A stretch of 64,000 nucleotides of DNA from Hyphomicrobium nitrativorans NL23 (lineage in GTDB: Bacteria; Pseudomonadota; Alphaproteobacteria; Rhizobiales; Hyphomicrobiaceae), in NCBI RefSeq assembly GCF_000503895.1, contig NC_022997.1, positions 2,421,821-2,485,820 of the forward strand. The letters are read 5' to 3'. The notes below the pieces were generated by a model, which saw only the letters and a program-made list of their open reading frames with translations, was not told where the DNA came from and ran no database searches. The position numbers and the translations under genes are program-made. Position 1 is the stretch's first letter; each line of letters opens with the position of its first letter. Positions 8,291-15,896 of this stretch are shown here, piece by piece.

Positions 8291-8500
8291 ATGGTCGACA
8301 AGAATGCGAACGCCCCCTCGCAGGCGATTGAAGCCGAAATCGCTCGTGCCGACGAGGGCTATCTGACAGATGCCGAACTCCAAGCCGTCGCGGGTGGCTT
8401 TGCCTCAAGCATGGCTGGCACGGTTCGCGTCTTCACGGGCGCAATAGGCGGGCTTATCGGCGGCGCGATCCGCGGAGCAACGTCGAGCCTCGGCAAATAA
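8291..8500 (+). CDS. Double-glycine leader peptide 2 (putative bacteriocin precursor)
   Basis: 69 residues. The leader runs to Gly36 with LTDAELQAVAGG, identical to peptide 1 except one residue. The 33-residue core begins FASSMAGTVRVF and is dominated by a glycine zipper (GAIGG, GLIGG, GAIRG) with a small cationic C-terminus. Two tandem peptides with the same leader but different GxxxG-rich cores are the arrangement of class IIb two-peptide bacteriocins. The ribosome-binding site is weak (CGAGAC), and with 24 nt between the genes co-transcription is very likely. No dedicated transporter or immunity gene is adjacent. Confidence 0.8.
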   Translation: MVDKNANAPSQAIEAEIARADEGYLTDAELQAVAGGFASSMAGTVRVFTGAIGGLIGGAIRGATSSLGK

Positions 8501-8504
8501 AACG

Positions 8505-8532
8505 ACGGTGCCGATGACGTGCCATCGGCCGT
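8505..8532 (-). terminator. Hairpin between convergent genes
   Basis: GCCGATG-acgtgc-CATCGGC (8510-8529), extended by ACGG/CCGT with a bulge. On the minus strand the next bases are CGTCGTTTTATTT, so it fits best as a terminator for the minus-strand secreted protein; it may also stop the peptide transcript. Confidence 0.5.
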
Positions 8533-8536
8533 TGCA

Positions 8537-9031
8537 TCACCGGATGGAGCGTTCCAGCGCAGGCGCGTCGGCGGTGGGCACGATCCGTCCGAACGCGATG
8601 ACGCGCGTTTTGGCTTCGACCCACGCCCGCGGCGGTTGTCCGTGCTGCCGTTCGCACATGGACGCGGCCTTCGCGAGTTCGGCATCGGGCACGAAATAAT
8701 AGTGACCGGCCCTGCCGAGCGTGGGGCCGAGGCTGTTGAAGTACTCCATGGCCAGCTCAAGCGCGCGCTGATCCACGCAGTGATCGGTCGCGTTGAACGC
8801 AGATAGCGCAATGCGCGCGTCGGTGAATTGCGCCTTGGGCGAGACGCCGTCCGTCTCTGGCGAAACGAACCGCGTCCCCACGACAAGCGTCAGATCCTCC
8901 TCAACCGCAGCAGACGATCCGGGCGCCGATGGCGACGGCGGCTGGGCGGGCGCAGCGGATACCCAGGCGAGCGACATCCCTACGGAAAGGACTGCAAGGG
9001 AGAGGAAGGAAAAGCGGTGTGTGGCCTGCAT
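8537..9031 (-). CDS. Secreted protein, unknown function
   Basis: 164 residues with a signal peptide of about 29 residues (MQATHRFSFLSLAVLSVGMS and on to SAAPA), then a Pro/Ser-rich linker. The mature domain contains two Cys (DHCVDQRALELAMEYFNS and ASMCERQHG) that could pair, and an aromatic HYYFVPDAELAKAA segment. I do not recognise the family. The ATG at 9031 has GGAG 8 nt upstream and starts at the signal peptide. It converges on the double-glycine peptides. A link to them, for example as a periplasmic immunity protein, is possible but has no sequence support. Confidence 0.75.
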   Translation of the reverse strand: MQATHRFSFLSLAVLSVGMSLAWVSAAPAQPPSPSAPGSSAAVEEDLTLVVGTRFVSPETDGVSPKAQFTDARIALSAFNATDHCVDQRALELAMEYFNSLGPTLGRAGHYYFVPDAELAKAASMCERQHGQPPRAWVEAKTRVIAFGRIVPTADAPALERSIR

Positions 9032-9114
9032 GATAAGGTCTCCAGCGCTTGCGCACGCCCTCTGCGATGATTGCCGCTCTAAGACACGCCGCAATACGGT
9101 ATGCGCCGCGCCCC

Positions 9115-10551
9115 CTAATCCTCAAATCCCCAGCCGCTCACCGCCTTCACCTCGACGAACTCGTCGATGCCGAAGCGGCCCCACTCGCGCCCGTTGCCGG
9201 ATTGCTTCATGCCGCCGAAGGGCGCGTGCTGTTCGTTCCCCGCGCCGTTGATGTTCACGTTGCCCGCGCGGATCCGGCGCGCCACATCGCGCGCGCGCGC
9301 GACGTCGCCGGACGAAACGTAGCCCGCAAGGCCGTAGGGCGTGTCGTTGGCGATGCGCACCGCCTCGTCCTCGCTCGCGTAGGGAATGATCGAGAGCACG
9401 GGGCCGAAGATCTCCTCGCGCGAGATCGTCATGTCGGGTTGAACGTCCGCGAACACGGTGGGGCGGACGAAGAAGCCTTTGTTGAGCCCCTGCGGACGGC
9501 CCGGACCGCCAGCCGCAAGCGTTGCACCCTCCTCGACGCCGGTCTCGATGAGCTTCTGGATCTTCTCCCACTGCGTCTTGTTCACGACAGGGCCGAGATC
9601 GGTGCCCGCCTCGTTCGGATCGCCCACCTTGAGGCTATCGGCAACGCCCGCCGCGATCCGCGCGGCGTCCTTCATGCGGTCGGCCGGCACCAGCATCCGC
9701 GTCGGCGCGTTGCACGATTGACCGACGTTATTGAAGCAGTGACGGGCACCGCCCGTGACGGCCTTCTCGAAGTCGGCATCGGCCAGAATGATGTTGGGCG
9801 ACTTGCCGCCAAGCTCCTGGCTCACACGCTTCACCGTCGGTGCGGCGCGGATTGCAACGTCGATGCCCGCCCGCGTCGATCCCGTGAACGAGATCGTGTC
9901 GATATCGGGATGCGAGGAAAGCGCGACGCCCACATCCGGCCCAAGCCCGTTGACGAGGTTGAACACGCCGGGCGGCACGCCCGCTTCGTCCAGAACTTCA
10001 GCAAAGATAAGCGCCGACGTCGGCGTGTATTCGGAAGGCTTCAGGATCATCGCGCAGCCCGCCGCAAGCGCAGGCGCGACCTTGCAGCCGATCTGGTTGA
10101 GCGGCCAGTTCCACGGCGTCACCATCCCCGCGACGCCAATAGCCTCGCGCGTGATCATCGCGCTTCTGAGGCGTTCCTCGAACGGATACGTCTTGAGCGC
10201 GTCGTACACGGTCATGATCTGGCCGAGGCCCGCACCGGCCTGAATGCGCTCCGCGAAGGGCTGTGCCGCGCCCATCTCGTCCGAGATTGCGCGGCCAATG
10301 TCTTTCATGCGCTTGCGGTAGACTTGCATCACCCGCTCAAGCAGTGCGAGCCGCTCTTCGCGCGTTGTCGCGGCGAAGGCGGGCCACGCGGCGCGGGCGG
10401 CGGCAACGGCCCGATCCACGTCCGCCGCGGAGCCGAGCGCGATCTCGTACATCACCTCTTCGGTGGCCGGATTGACGACCGGGAACGAGCGTCCGCCCTC
10501 GACGGGGGCGACCCACTCACCGTTGATGTAGAACTTGTCGCGCTGTGCCAT
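9115..10551 (-). CDS. Aldehyde dehydrogenase (NAD(P)+-dependent)
   Basis: 478 residues, full-length ALDH superfamily; it oxidises an aldehyde to the acid. Seen: FYINGEWVAP at the N-terminus; TPWNWPLNQIG with the oxyanion Asn near residue 148; KPSEYTP; FTGSTRAG (cofactor loop); the general base Glu in QELGGKSPN near residue 246; the catalytic Cys in NNVGQSCNAPTR near residue 280; EEIFGPVL. The substrate cannot be named from sequence; the closest impression is broad aldehyde dehydrogenases of catabolic type. It is divergent from the secreted protein at 10800, and a perfect inverted repeat (10684-10706) lies in the shared promoter region. It is part of the accessory block between purL and bolA. 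Confidence 0.93.
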   Translation of the reverse strand: MAQRDKFYINGEWVAPVEGGRSFPVVNPATEEVMYEIALGSAADVDRAVAAARAAWPAFAATTREERLALLERVMQVYRKRMKDIGRAISDEMGAAQPFAERIQAGAGLGQIMTVYDALKTYPFEERLRSAMITREAIGVAGMVTPWNWPLNQIGCKVAPALAAGCAMILKPSEYTPTSALIFAEVLDEAGVPPGVFNLVNGLGPDVGVALSSHPDIDTISFTGSTRAGIDVAIRAAPTVKRVSQELGGKSPNIILADADFEKAVTGGARHCFNNVGQSCNAPTRMLVPADRMKDAARIAAGVADSLKVGDPNEAGTDLGPVVNKTQWEKIQKLIETGVEEGATLAAGGPGRPQGLNKGFFVRPTVFADVQPDMTISREEIFGPVLSIIPYASEDEAVRIANDTPYGLAGYVSSGDVARARDVARRIRAGNVNINGAGNEQHAPFGGMKQSGNGREWGRFGIDEFVEVKAVSGWGFED

Positions 10552-10683
10552 GCCCCATCACGTCCTTGCCTGAGCCTCACGCTGTCTTCGCATGCCCTCG
10601 ATGGAGCGCCAAGTCTCGCCAAGACCGCGCGCGGACATTCCCTGCGCGGCCCTGCAAACCGGAGAACAGCCTAAACAGAACCT

Positions 10684-10706
10684 TTACATATGCTAGAAAT
10701 ATGTAA
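10684..10706. promoter_or_regulatory. Inverted repeat, candidate operator
   Basis: TTACATAT-N7-ATATGTAA, a perfect 8-bp inverted repeat, sits in an A+T-rich island (about 10681-10760) between the divergent aldehyde dehydrogenase and a secreted-protein gene. Symmetry and position suit a dimeric regulator. No regulator gene is adjacent and no known box is matched. Confidence 0.5.
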
Positions 10707-10799
10707 TATTATCAATGATATGAAAGAATTCGATGTGCGAATAATTTAACTCAAATGCGCCATAATCCCTCCCAAGCCATCGCTTGAGTGGAGTGAGTT

Positions 10800-11444
10800 A
10801 TGCGTAAAGCGACAACCTTGGGCCTGCTCGCTGCAGCCCTGATCCCCCTATCGCTCGACCAGCAATCGCCGAGCCACGCCGGCGACGCGGTCGCCCTGCC
10901 GACGCTCGCGGAGACGAGCGAGATCCACGCGAAAATCCAGACGATCCTGTTCACGATGGAGCGTAACGGCGAAATCGCACGCTCCATGCAGCGAGCCGCG
11001 AAAGCCCGCGAACGCGATCGCGCCGCTCTGCTCACCCGCGAGCTTGCAGCCCGCGCCTACGATCGGCGCCGCGCAACCGAAACCGCGCCCTACCGCCTCG
11101 ACGACAGCCACATGATGGCGTTCACCGCCGAGCGCAACACGGAAATCCGCCGGTCGCTCGCAGCCTATCGGACGGCCCGCGAAACGCGCTTGCAGGAGAT
11201 CGCATCCAACAAGGCGCGCGACGGTTTGGCCGCCGCCACCCGCGAAGCGGAAACTTTGATCTCCCAGGCCCGCGCGACCGACGAGCCGATGTGGACCACG
11301 CTCGGGCGCCTCGCGCCGCTGATCGCATCGACGAGCACCATCGAGCCGCCCGCGATCCAGATCGCGACCGCGAAATCCGCCATCGAGACGGGCAGCATCG
11401 AGCAGCCAGCCATCATCGGTCCCTGCGCCACCCCGTCTCCCTGA
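10800..11444 (+). CDS. Secreted helical protein, unknown function
   Basis: 214 residues. The first ~27 (MRKATTLGLLAAALIPLSLD and on to SHAGDA) look like a signal peptide. The mature protein is Ala/Arg/Glu-rich and strongly helical, with repeated charged heptad-like stretches (MQRAAKARERDRAALLTREL, AAYRTARETRLQEIASNKAR), suggesting coiled coil. It ends in a Thr/Ser/Pro-rich tail with one Cys. GGAGTGAG precedes the ATG. I do not recognise the family. It is followed by a strong terminator at 11479 and shares its upstream region with the divergent aldehyde dehydrogenase. Confidence 0.75.
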   Translation: MRKATTLGLLAAALIPLSLDQQSPSHAGDAVALPTLAETSEIHAKIQTILFTMERNGEIARSMQRAAKARERDRAALLTRELAARAYDRRRATETAPYRLDDSHMMAFTAERNTEIRRSLAAYRTARETRLQEIASNKARDGLAAATREAETLISQARATDEPMWTTLGRLAPLIASTSTIEPPAIQIATAKSAIETGSIEQPAIIGPCATPSP

Positions 11445-11478
11445 GGCGGCCTTTCCCTCCCCCTGCAGGCACGGTAAT

Positions 11479-11520
11479 CTCGCGAGGCCGCCCCCAAACG
11501 GGTGGCCTCGTGAGCGTTTT
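11479..11520 (+). terminator. Terminator after the secreted helical protein
   Basis: Arms 11479-11493 and 11500-11514 form a 15-bp stem with two wobble pairs, loop CCAAAC, followed by CGTTTT. It starts 34 nt after the stop at 11444. Confidence 0.75.
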
Positions 11521-11563
11521 CCGATCCGATGGGATCGGATCGGACGCTCTATCTCTTTGATGA

Positions 11564-11612
11564 GACCGATGATTCACGCTTCGGACTGATTGGGTCCGAT
11601 GCGATCATGGTC
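11564..11612. repeat. 49-bp repeat family D, copy 2 (upstream of bolA)
   Basis: 46 of 49 bases are identical to 2723-2771. It ends 31 nt before the bolA ATG, almost the same spacing as before purQ. In this copy the inner inverted repeat TCGGAC...GTCCGA is perfect. It is preceded by a GATCCGAT/GGATCGGA-rich stretch. Confidence 0.75.
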
Positions 11613-11643
11613 TAGCCTTTTCAAACGGAGTACCCACCGCCTC

Positions 11644-11880
11644 ATGCCTATGGACCCGCGCGAGATCGAAAGCCTGATCAAGGCCAAGTTCCCGGACGCC
11701 ACCGTCGAAATCCAGGATCTTGCCGGAGACGGCGACCACTTTGCCGCCCGCGTCGTGACGCGTGCCTTCAAGGGCAAAAGCCGCGTCCAACAGCACCAGA
11801 TGGTCTATGACGCCCTCGGCGGGCGCATGGGCGGCGTGCTTCACGCGCTGGCGCTGACGACCCAATCGCCGCCCGATTGA
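11644..11880 (+). CDS. BolA family protein
   Basis: 78 residues: MPMDPREIESLIKAKFPDAT, then a DLAGDGDHFAARVVTRAFKG core and SRVQQHQMVYDALGGRMGGV, the class II KH-like fold of BolA with the conserved RVxQHQxVY...L segment. BolA proteins pair with monothiol glutaredoxins and handle [2Fe-2S] clusters in iron signalling. Here the Grx4-type gene follows 98 nt downstream, which supports that role. A start 6 nt later (MDPREI) is equally possible. In many alphaproteobacteria bolA and grxD directly follow purL; here 4.4 kb of accessory genes intervene. Confidence 0.93.
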   Translation: MPMDPREIESLIKAKFPDATVEIQDLAGDGDHFAARVVTRAFKGKSRVQQHQMVYDALGGRMGGVLHALALTTQSPPD

Positions 11881-11978
11881 CCAGTGCAATTGACAACGGC
11901 CAACCCCACGCCACATCTAGCCCGAGCAGTGCATATTTCCGCCGTCAGCGGCGGGGCTAAATCAAGGAAGACCCGATC

Positions 11979-12320
11979 ATGAGCGAATCCGCCGCCCACG
12001 AGGCCATCAAGAAGACCATCGAATCCAACGACGTGGTGCTGTTCATGAAAGGCACCGCCCAGTTTCCCCAGTGCGGCTTCTCGGCCCAGGTCGCCCAGAT
12101 CCTTCTCCACCTCGGCGTCCCCTTCCAGGACGTGAACGTGCTGGACGACCAGGACGTGCGCGAAGGCATCAAGACTTACAGCAACTGGCCCACGATCCCG
12201 CAGCTTTACGTGAAAGGCGAGTTCATCGGCGGCGCCGACATCGTGCGCGAGATGTTCCAGGCCGGCGAACTCCACACCCTGATCCACGAAAAGGGCATCC
12301 CGCACAGCAATCATGGGTGA
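11979..12320 (+). CDS. grxD: Monothiol glutaredoxin, Grx4 family
   Basis: 113 residues with the CGFS active site (Cys32 in [10 protein letters not shown]), preceded by VVLFMKGT and followed by [20 protein letters not shown], the cis-Pro TIPQ and GG(A/C)D glutathione-binding motifs. CGFS glutaredoxins bind a glutathione-ligated [2Fe-2S] cluster and act with BolA in cluster delivery; the bolA gene is immediately upstream. AAGGAAG lies 8 nt before the ATG. The length is that of the single-domain bacterial type. Cytosolic. Confidence 0.96.
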   Translation: MSESAAHEAIKKTIESNDVVLFMKGTAQFPQCGFSAQVAQILLHLGVPFQDVNVLDDQDVREGIKTYSNWPTIPQLYVKGEFIGGADIVREMFQAGELHTLIHEKGIPHSNHG

Positions 12321-12329
12321 TTGCATTTT

Positions 12330-12484
12330 TATTGGGTGACACAAGCGGCGGGAAGCTTGCTCGACAGAGAGCGGATGCCGCGTGGATAGCCGCGGCACTT
12401 GCCGCGGGTCGCCTTGCTCCCGGGCGCTGACGCGCCGCTGGTATTGCTGTTTTTTGTTGGGTGACACAAGCGGCGGGAAGCTTG
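12330..12484 (-). repeat. Repeat family C, inverted copy with a 28-bp direct repeat
   Basis: Reading the minus strand, 12330-12425 matches the family C unit (CGGCTATCCACGCGGCA, then CTTGTGTCACCC). Its terminal 28 bp (12332-12359) recurs exactly at 12457-12484, so the end of the unit is duplicated. It is non-coding and fills the grxD to PqiA-like gap. Confidence 0.7.
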
Positions 12485-12557
12485 TATCCGAACAAAAAAA
12501 GCCGTTCGCGCCACTTCTACTCGGCGCGACAATAGCCGGCAAAAGTAGGGATCATCG

Positions 12558-13679
12558 ATGCGTTTGGGGGGGCGGCGATTTCTGTTGAGCCTCGCCATCA
12601 TCGGCGCCGCCGTCTGCCTTGCGCTCGGCATTTCGCTGCCGATCATGCGGCTTACGAAATACGTCTTCTGGACGACCGAGCATTCGCTGCTGTCGACCGT
12701 CGAGGTGCTGATCCGCGACGGCCAGACGTTCCTCGGCCTCACCGTGTTCGTCTTCTCGATTGTGCTGCCTGTCTTGAAGCTGCTTTATCTGCTGTTGCTC
12801 TCGACGCTTCCCGCAGCCGAGCTGACGCGCCAGCATACGCGCCTCAAAGCGCTCGAATGGCTCGGCAAGTGGTCCATGCACGACGTGCTCGTGCTCGCGC
12901 TCACGATCTTCTTCATCAAGGCGCAGGGCGTCTACGACGCGGCCAGTCTGTCGGGCGTGTATTACTTCACGGCGGCCGTCGTGCTGATGATCCTATCGTA
13001 CGCGTGGCTGCGCAACGAAGGGCTGACAGCGCGCCCGCCGCCTCAGGAGCCAACGACGCAAACGCTGATGGCGCGGCATATCTCGCCGTTCCGCAACTTC
13101 GTGCTGTCGTTCCTGATTATCGTGGCCACGGTGTTCTTCGTGCTCGGCGTGATCCTGCCCGTGATCCGCTTTACGACCATCTACGTGTGGACGAACGAGC
13201 ATTCCATCGCGACGATCATCTGGGCGCTGTTCGAGAACGAGGAGTACTTCCTCACCGTCGTGCTGTTCCTGTTTTCGATCCTCTTCCCATTCCTGAAGCT
13301 GTTCTATCTGCTGACGCTGGTAACATCGCCCGACATCCCGCCCGAGTTCCGCAAGAAGTCCATCGCAACGATGGAATGGCTCGGCCGCTATTCCATGACG
13401 GACGTGATGGTGCTGGCCCTTCTCATCTTTTACGTGAATTCGTCGGGCTATACGGAAGCGACCGTGCTGCCGGGCGTCTACTTCTTCGCCGCCTCCGCCA
13501 TCATCACCATGCTCGCGTACGGCTGGGCGAATACGGTGCCGGCCGCACGCCGGACGCCCGAGGCTCCAAGCAAGCGGACAGAAACACGTGTCGCAGCGGA
13601 CGGACCGTCAACGGACAGCGATCAGGCGCCAACCGTCACGCTGCCGACGAACCCTGCACGGCGACATCGCCCGGCGTAA
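12558..13679 (+). CDS. Tandem PqiA-domain inner-membrane protein
   Basis: 373 residues with two homologous halves of about four membrane helices each. Each half carries the PqiA/LetA signature: FSIVLPVLKLLYLL with LEWLGKWSMHDVLVLALTIF in the first, and FSILFPFLKLFYLL with MEWLGRYSMTDVMVLALLIF in the second. A hydrophilic Pro/Thr-rich tail of about 45 residues follows. In E. coli such proteins (PqiA, LetA) work with MCE proteins in lipid movement between membranes. No MCE gene is adjacent, and the N-terminal zinc ribbons of PqiA are absent. The ATG at 12558 has TAGGGA upstream. The inner-membrane location is secure; the lipid-transport role is inferred. Confidence 0.88.
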   Translation: MRLGGRRFLLSLAIIGAAVCLALGISLPIMRLTKYVFWTTEHSLLSTVEVLIRDGQTFLGLTVFVFSIVLPVLKLLYLLLLSTLPAAELTRQHTRLKALEWLGKWSMHDVLVLALTIFFIKAQGVYDAASLSGVYYFTAAVVLMILSYAWLRNEGLTARPPPQEPTTQTLMARHISPFRNFVLSFLIIVATVFFVLGVILPVIRFTTIYVWTNEHSIATIIWALFENEEYFLTVVLFLFSILFPFLKLFYLLTLVTSPDIPPEFRKKSIATMEWLGRYSMTDVMVLALLIFYVNSSGYTEATVLPGVYFFAASAIITMLAYGWANTVPAARRTPEAPSKRTETRVAADGPSTDSDQAPTVTLPTNPARRHRPA

Positions 13680-13683
13680 TGCG

Positions 13684-14400
13684 TCAGCGGTACACCTGCG
13701 AGCGCACGCGCCGGTCTCCGGCGGCCATGAAGTGCAGCACCGCTCCGCGGAGTTCGTCCACGCTATCGACGTGGACATACGTCTGAAGCGCACGCGTCGA
13801 CACGTGGCTGTAGCCGTACGACACGAGGATCGCCGGAATGCCCGCGGCAATCGCGGCTCCGACATCCGCGCCCGTGTCGCCGATCATGATCGCGCGTTCG
13901 CGCCGCCCGCCTGCTGAGCCGATCGCTTCGATCAGCGTCAGGGGATCCGGCTTTTTCGGCCTGTCGCCCACGTGGCCGACGATGGCATCGAACAGCCCCA
14001 CGAGGTCGAGCCGCGTCAGGATCTCCATCGCGATGTCCTCGACCTTGTTGGTGCACACCGCCGTGTGCGCACCGCAATCGCGGATCTCTTCGAGCAGATC
14101 CCGGATACCCGGATACGTGCGCGATCCGCTCACCGGCGTTCGCCGGTAGGCGGCCAGGAACTGCTGATAGACGAGCGCAGCGTCGTCCGCCGGGAGATCA
14201 AGGCGCTTCGCCACCATCGCTTTCCAGAAGAAACCCGAGAGGCCATCGCCCATCATGGCGGCCGCCTCTTCGCTGCTCGTCGCCTTACATCCGTAAGGCG
14301 CGAGCGCGAGGTCGAGTGCAGCGGCGATGTCCGCCACGGTATCGACCAGCGTTCCGTCGAGATCGAACACGACGGTCGGGGCGAGAGGGCGCTTGCTCAC
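13684..14400 (-). CDS. gph: HAD-family phosphatase, phosphoglycolate phosphatase-like
   Basis: 238 residues with all HAD motifs: VVFDLDGTLVDT (nucleophile Asp13, acid Asp15), VCTNK (motif II), KKPDPLTLIEA (motif III Lys) and IMIGDTGADVGAA (motif IV). The helical cap after motif I is subclass IA, as in phosphoglycolate phosphatase Gph, which salvages 2-phosphoglycolate. Other HAD-IA substrates cannot be excluded. The start is GTG at 14400, chosen because GGAGG lies 7-8 nt upstream and the sequence reaches motif I within 12 residues. The stop lies 4 nt from the stop of the convergent PqiA-like gene. Cytosolic. Confidence 0.88.
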   Translation of the reverse strand: MSKRPLAPTVVFDLDGTLVDTVADIAAALDLALAPYGCKATSSEEAAAMMGDGLSGFFWKAMVAKRLDLPADDAALVYQQFLAAYRRTPVSGSRTYPGIRDLLEEIRDCGAHTAVCTNKVEDIAMEILTRLDLVGLFDAIVGHVGDRPKKPDPLTLIEAIGSAGGRRERAIMIGDTGADVGAAIAAGIPAILVSYGYSHVSTRALQTYVHVDSVDELRGAVLHFMAAGDRRVRSQVYR

Positions 14401-14612
14401 GCGAGATCCTCCGTCAATCGGCGCACCTCCGTGCGCGGCACAGCGATTCGTATAAATGGACGAACGAAACCGCCCGCTTGTTCCACGCGAAGCCGCACCC
14501 CGTCGCCGCAGGCCCCTTCAAATCCGTGGACGACGGGCCCCGGCCATACTTCGGCTCAGAATCGCGCGTTTGGTTCTGCTCTTCGGGGAACAGTTTCGGG
14601 GAACAACGCCGG

Positions 14613-15098
14613 ATGACGACGCACGCACCTTGGCGCGCCTTTTTCGCCGTGGCGGCGCTGGCAGGCGCGGCCTTCGTCACATATGCCGACACCGCCGCCG
14701 CCAAAACGCCGGGCAAGACCTATTGCTACAACAAGGTCTGCCACCGCGTGAAAACGCTGGACGAGATGGAAAAACTGGTCGGCCACGAGGAAGTGCTCGT
14801 TTCGTCCTATTACGACGATTGCAAGGTCGACAAATTCAATCCGTGCACTCGCCTCTCGTCCGGCGAGGAGCACCGGCCAGACCTGCCGGACAACGCAGCG
14901 AGCCCGGTCTATCCGAACGGCACCATTCTGTTGCTGGAGAAAAACGGCACGAAGCTTCTCGTGCGCGTGAACAATTCGGGGCCTTATCGAAAGGGCCGCA
15001 TGCTCGACGTCTCGCGCGCCGCCGCCGAGGAACTCGGCTTCAAGAAGAAGGGCGTCGCGAAGATCAAGGTGACCGTCATCAGCGGCCCGATCCGGTAG
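14613..15098 (+). CDS. RlpA-like double-psi beta-barrel protein, secreted
   Basis: 161 residues. The N-terminal ~30 (hydrophobic stretch to AATAK-like TAAAK) form a signal peptide. The C-terminal part carries the RlpA/barwin-like pattern: YPNGTILLLEKNGTKLLVRV, NNSGPYRKGRMLDVS with the conserved Asp, then AAAEELGF and a final KVTVI strand. RlpA proteins act on or bind denuded peptidoglycan glycans. Four Cys precede the domain (TYCYNKVC, DDCKVDKFNPC) and may form disulfides. It lacks a SPOR domain, unlike long RlpA. The ATG at 14613 starts the signal peptide. It is divergent from gph with about 210 bp between. Confidence 0.82.
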   Translation: MTTHAPWRAFFAVAALAGAAFVTYADTAAAKTPGKTYCYNKVCHRVKTLDEMEKLVGHEEVLVSSYYDDCKVDKFNPCTRLSSGEEHRPDLPDNAASPVYPNGTILLLEKNGTKLLVRVNNSGPYRKGRMLDVSRAAAEELGFKKKGVAKIKVTVISGPIR

Positions 15099-15139
15099 CG
15101 GCACGGGTACGGCTCGATACGAAAATCCCCAAAAACGAA

Positions 15140-15165
15140 AAGGCCGGCTCTCGCGAGCCGGCCTT
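15140..15165. terminator. Bidirectional terminator between the RlpA-like gene and rpsD
   Basis: AAGGCCGGCTC-TCGC-GAGCCGGCCTT, a perfect 11-bp stem, 41 nt after the plus-strand stop and 25 nt after the rpsD stop on the minus strand. The flanking A-run (minus-strand T-run) is clearest for rpsD. Confidence 0.85.
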
Positions 15166-15190
15166 CTGAATTTCGATCGCTGAAACGCGA

Positions 15191-15808
15191 TTAGCGCGAG
15201 TAGAACTCGACCACCAGGTTCGGCTCCATCGTGACCGGATAGGGCACGTCGGAAAGAGCCGGCACGCGGGAGAGCTTCGCGGTCAGCTTGTTCTGGTCGA
15301 CTTCGAGATAATCAGGGATGTCGCGCTCGGCGCTCTTGATCGCTTCGAGAACGAGCGGAAGCTGACGCGACTTCTCCTTCACCTCGATCACGTCGCCGAT
15401 GCGAACGCGGTAGCTCGGAACCGTCACGCGCTGCCCGTTCACGGACACGTGGCCGTGCGACACGAACTGGCGCGCGGCGAACACGGTCGGCACGAACTTC
15501 GAGCGGTAGACGATGGCGTCGAGGCGGCGCTCAAGAAGGCCGATCAGGTGCTCCGAGGTCGAACCCTTGGCGCGGCTCGACTCGACGTAAAGGCGGTGGA
15601 ACTGGCGCTCGGAAAGGTTGGCGTAGTAGCCCTTGAGCTTCTGTTTGGCGCGAAGCTGCTGGCCGAAGTCCGAAAGCTTCGAGACGCGGCGCTCGCCGTG
15701 CTGGCCGGGGCGGCTCTGGCGCTTGTTGAGCGGGCTCTTCGGCCGGCCCCAGATGTTCTCGGTGAGGCGGCGGTCGATCTTATGCTTGGCGCGGATGCGC
15801 TTGGTCAT
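15191..15808 (-). CDS. rpsD: 30S ribosomal protein S4
   Basis: 205 residues, standard length. The N-terminus [20 protein letters not shown] is the alphaproteobacterial form, and the S4 RNA-binding domain is seen as [34 protein letters not shown], then [13 protein letters not shown]. It ends [12 protein letters not shown]4 nucleates assembly of the 16S rRNA 5' domain and in many bacteria represses its own operon. The ATG at 15808 has GGAGTG upstream at long spacing. It is a single-gene unit here with its own terminator, and the leader contains two GC-rich hairpins. Confidence 0.97.
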   Translation of the reverse strand: MTKRIRAKHKIDRRLTENIWGRPKSPLNKRQSRPGQHGERRVSKLSDFGQQLRAKQKLKGYYANLSERQFHRLYVESSRAKGSTSEHLIGLLERRLDAIVYRSKFVPTVFAARQFVSHGHVSVNGQRVTVPSYRVRIGDVIEVKEKSRQLPLVLEAIKSAERDIPDYLEVDQNKLTAKLSRVPALSDVPYPVTMEPNLVVEFYSR

Positions 15809-15896
15809 TGTAACGGCACTCCAAGAGTTGCTGATGGAATAAAGCCTGGAGCGCCCCTCCTCTGCCTCACGCCGTTTCCGGTGGGGGCCGACAGGC

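Noticed and set aside
8537-9031. The secreted protein next to the double-glycine peptides as a bacteriocin immunity protein
   Set aside because: Immunity proteins of two-peptide bacteriocins are usually small membrane proteins on the same strand; this one is exported, soluble and convergent, so there is no support.
12332-12484. Two identical 28-bp direct repeats resembling a minimal CRISPR array
   Set aside because: Only two copies, a 97-bp spacer, no cas genes, and the repeat is the end of a dispersed repeat family found elsewhere in the window.
14478-14495. TTGTTCCACGCGAAGCC, a second parS-like string
   Set aside because: At least three mismatches in the defined positions, so below a credible parS.
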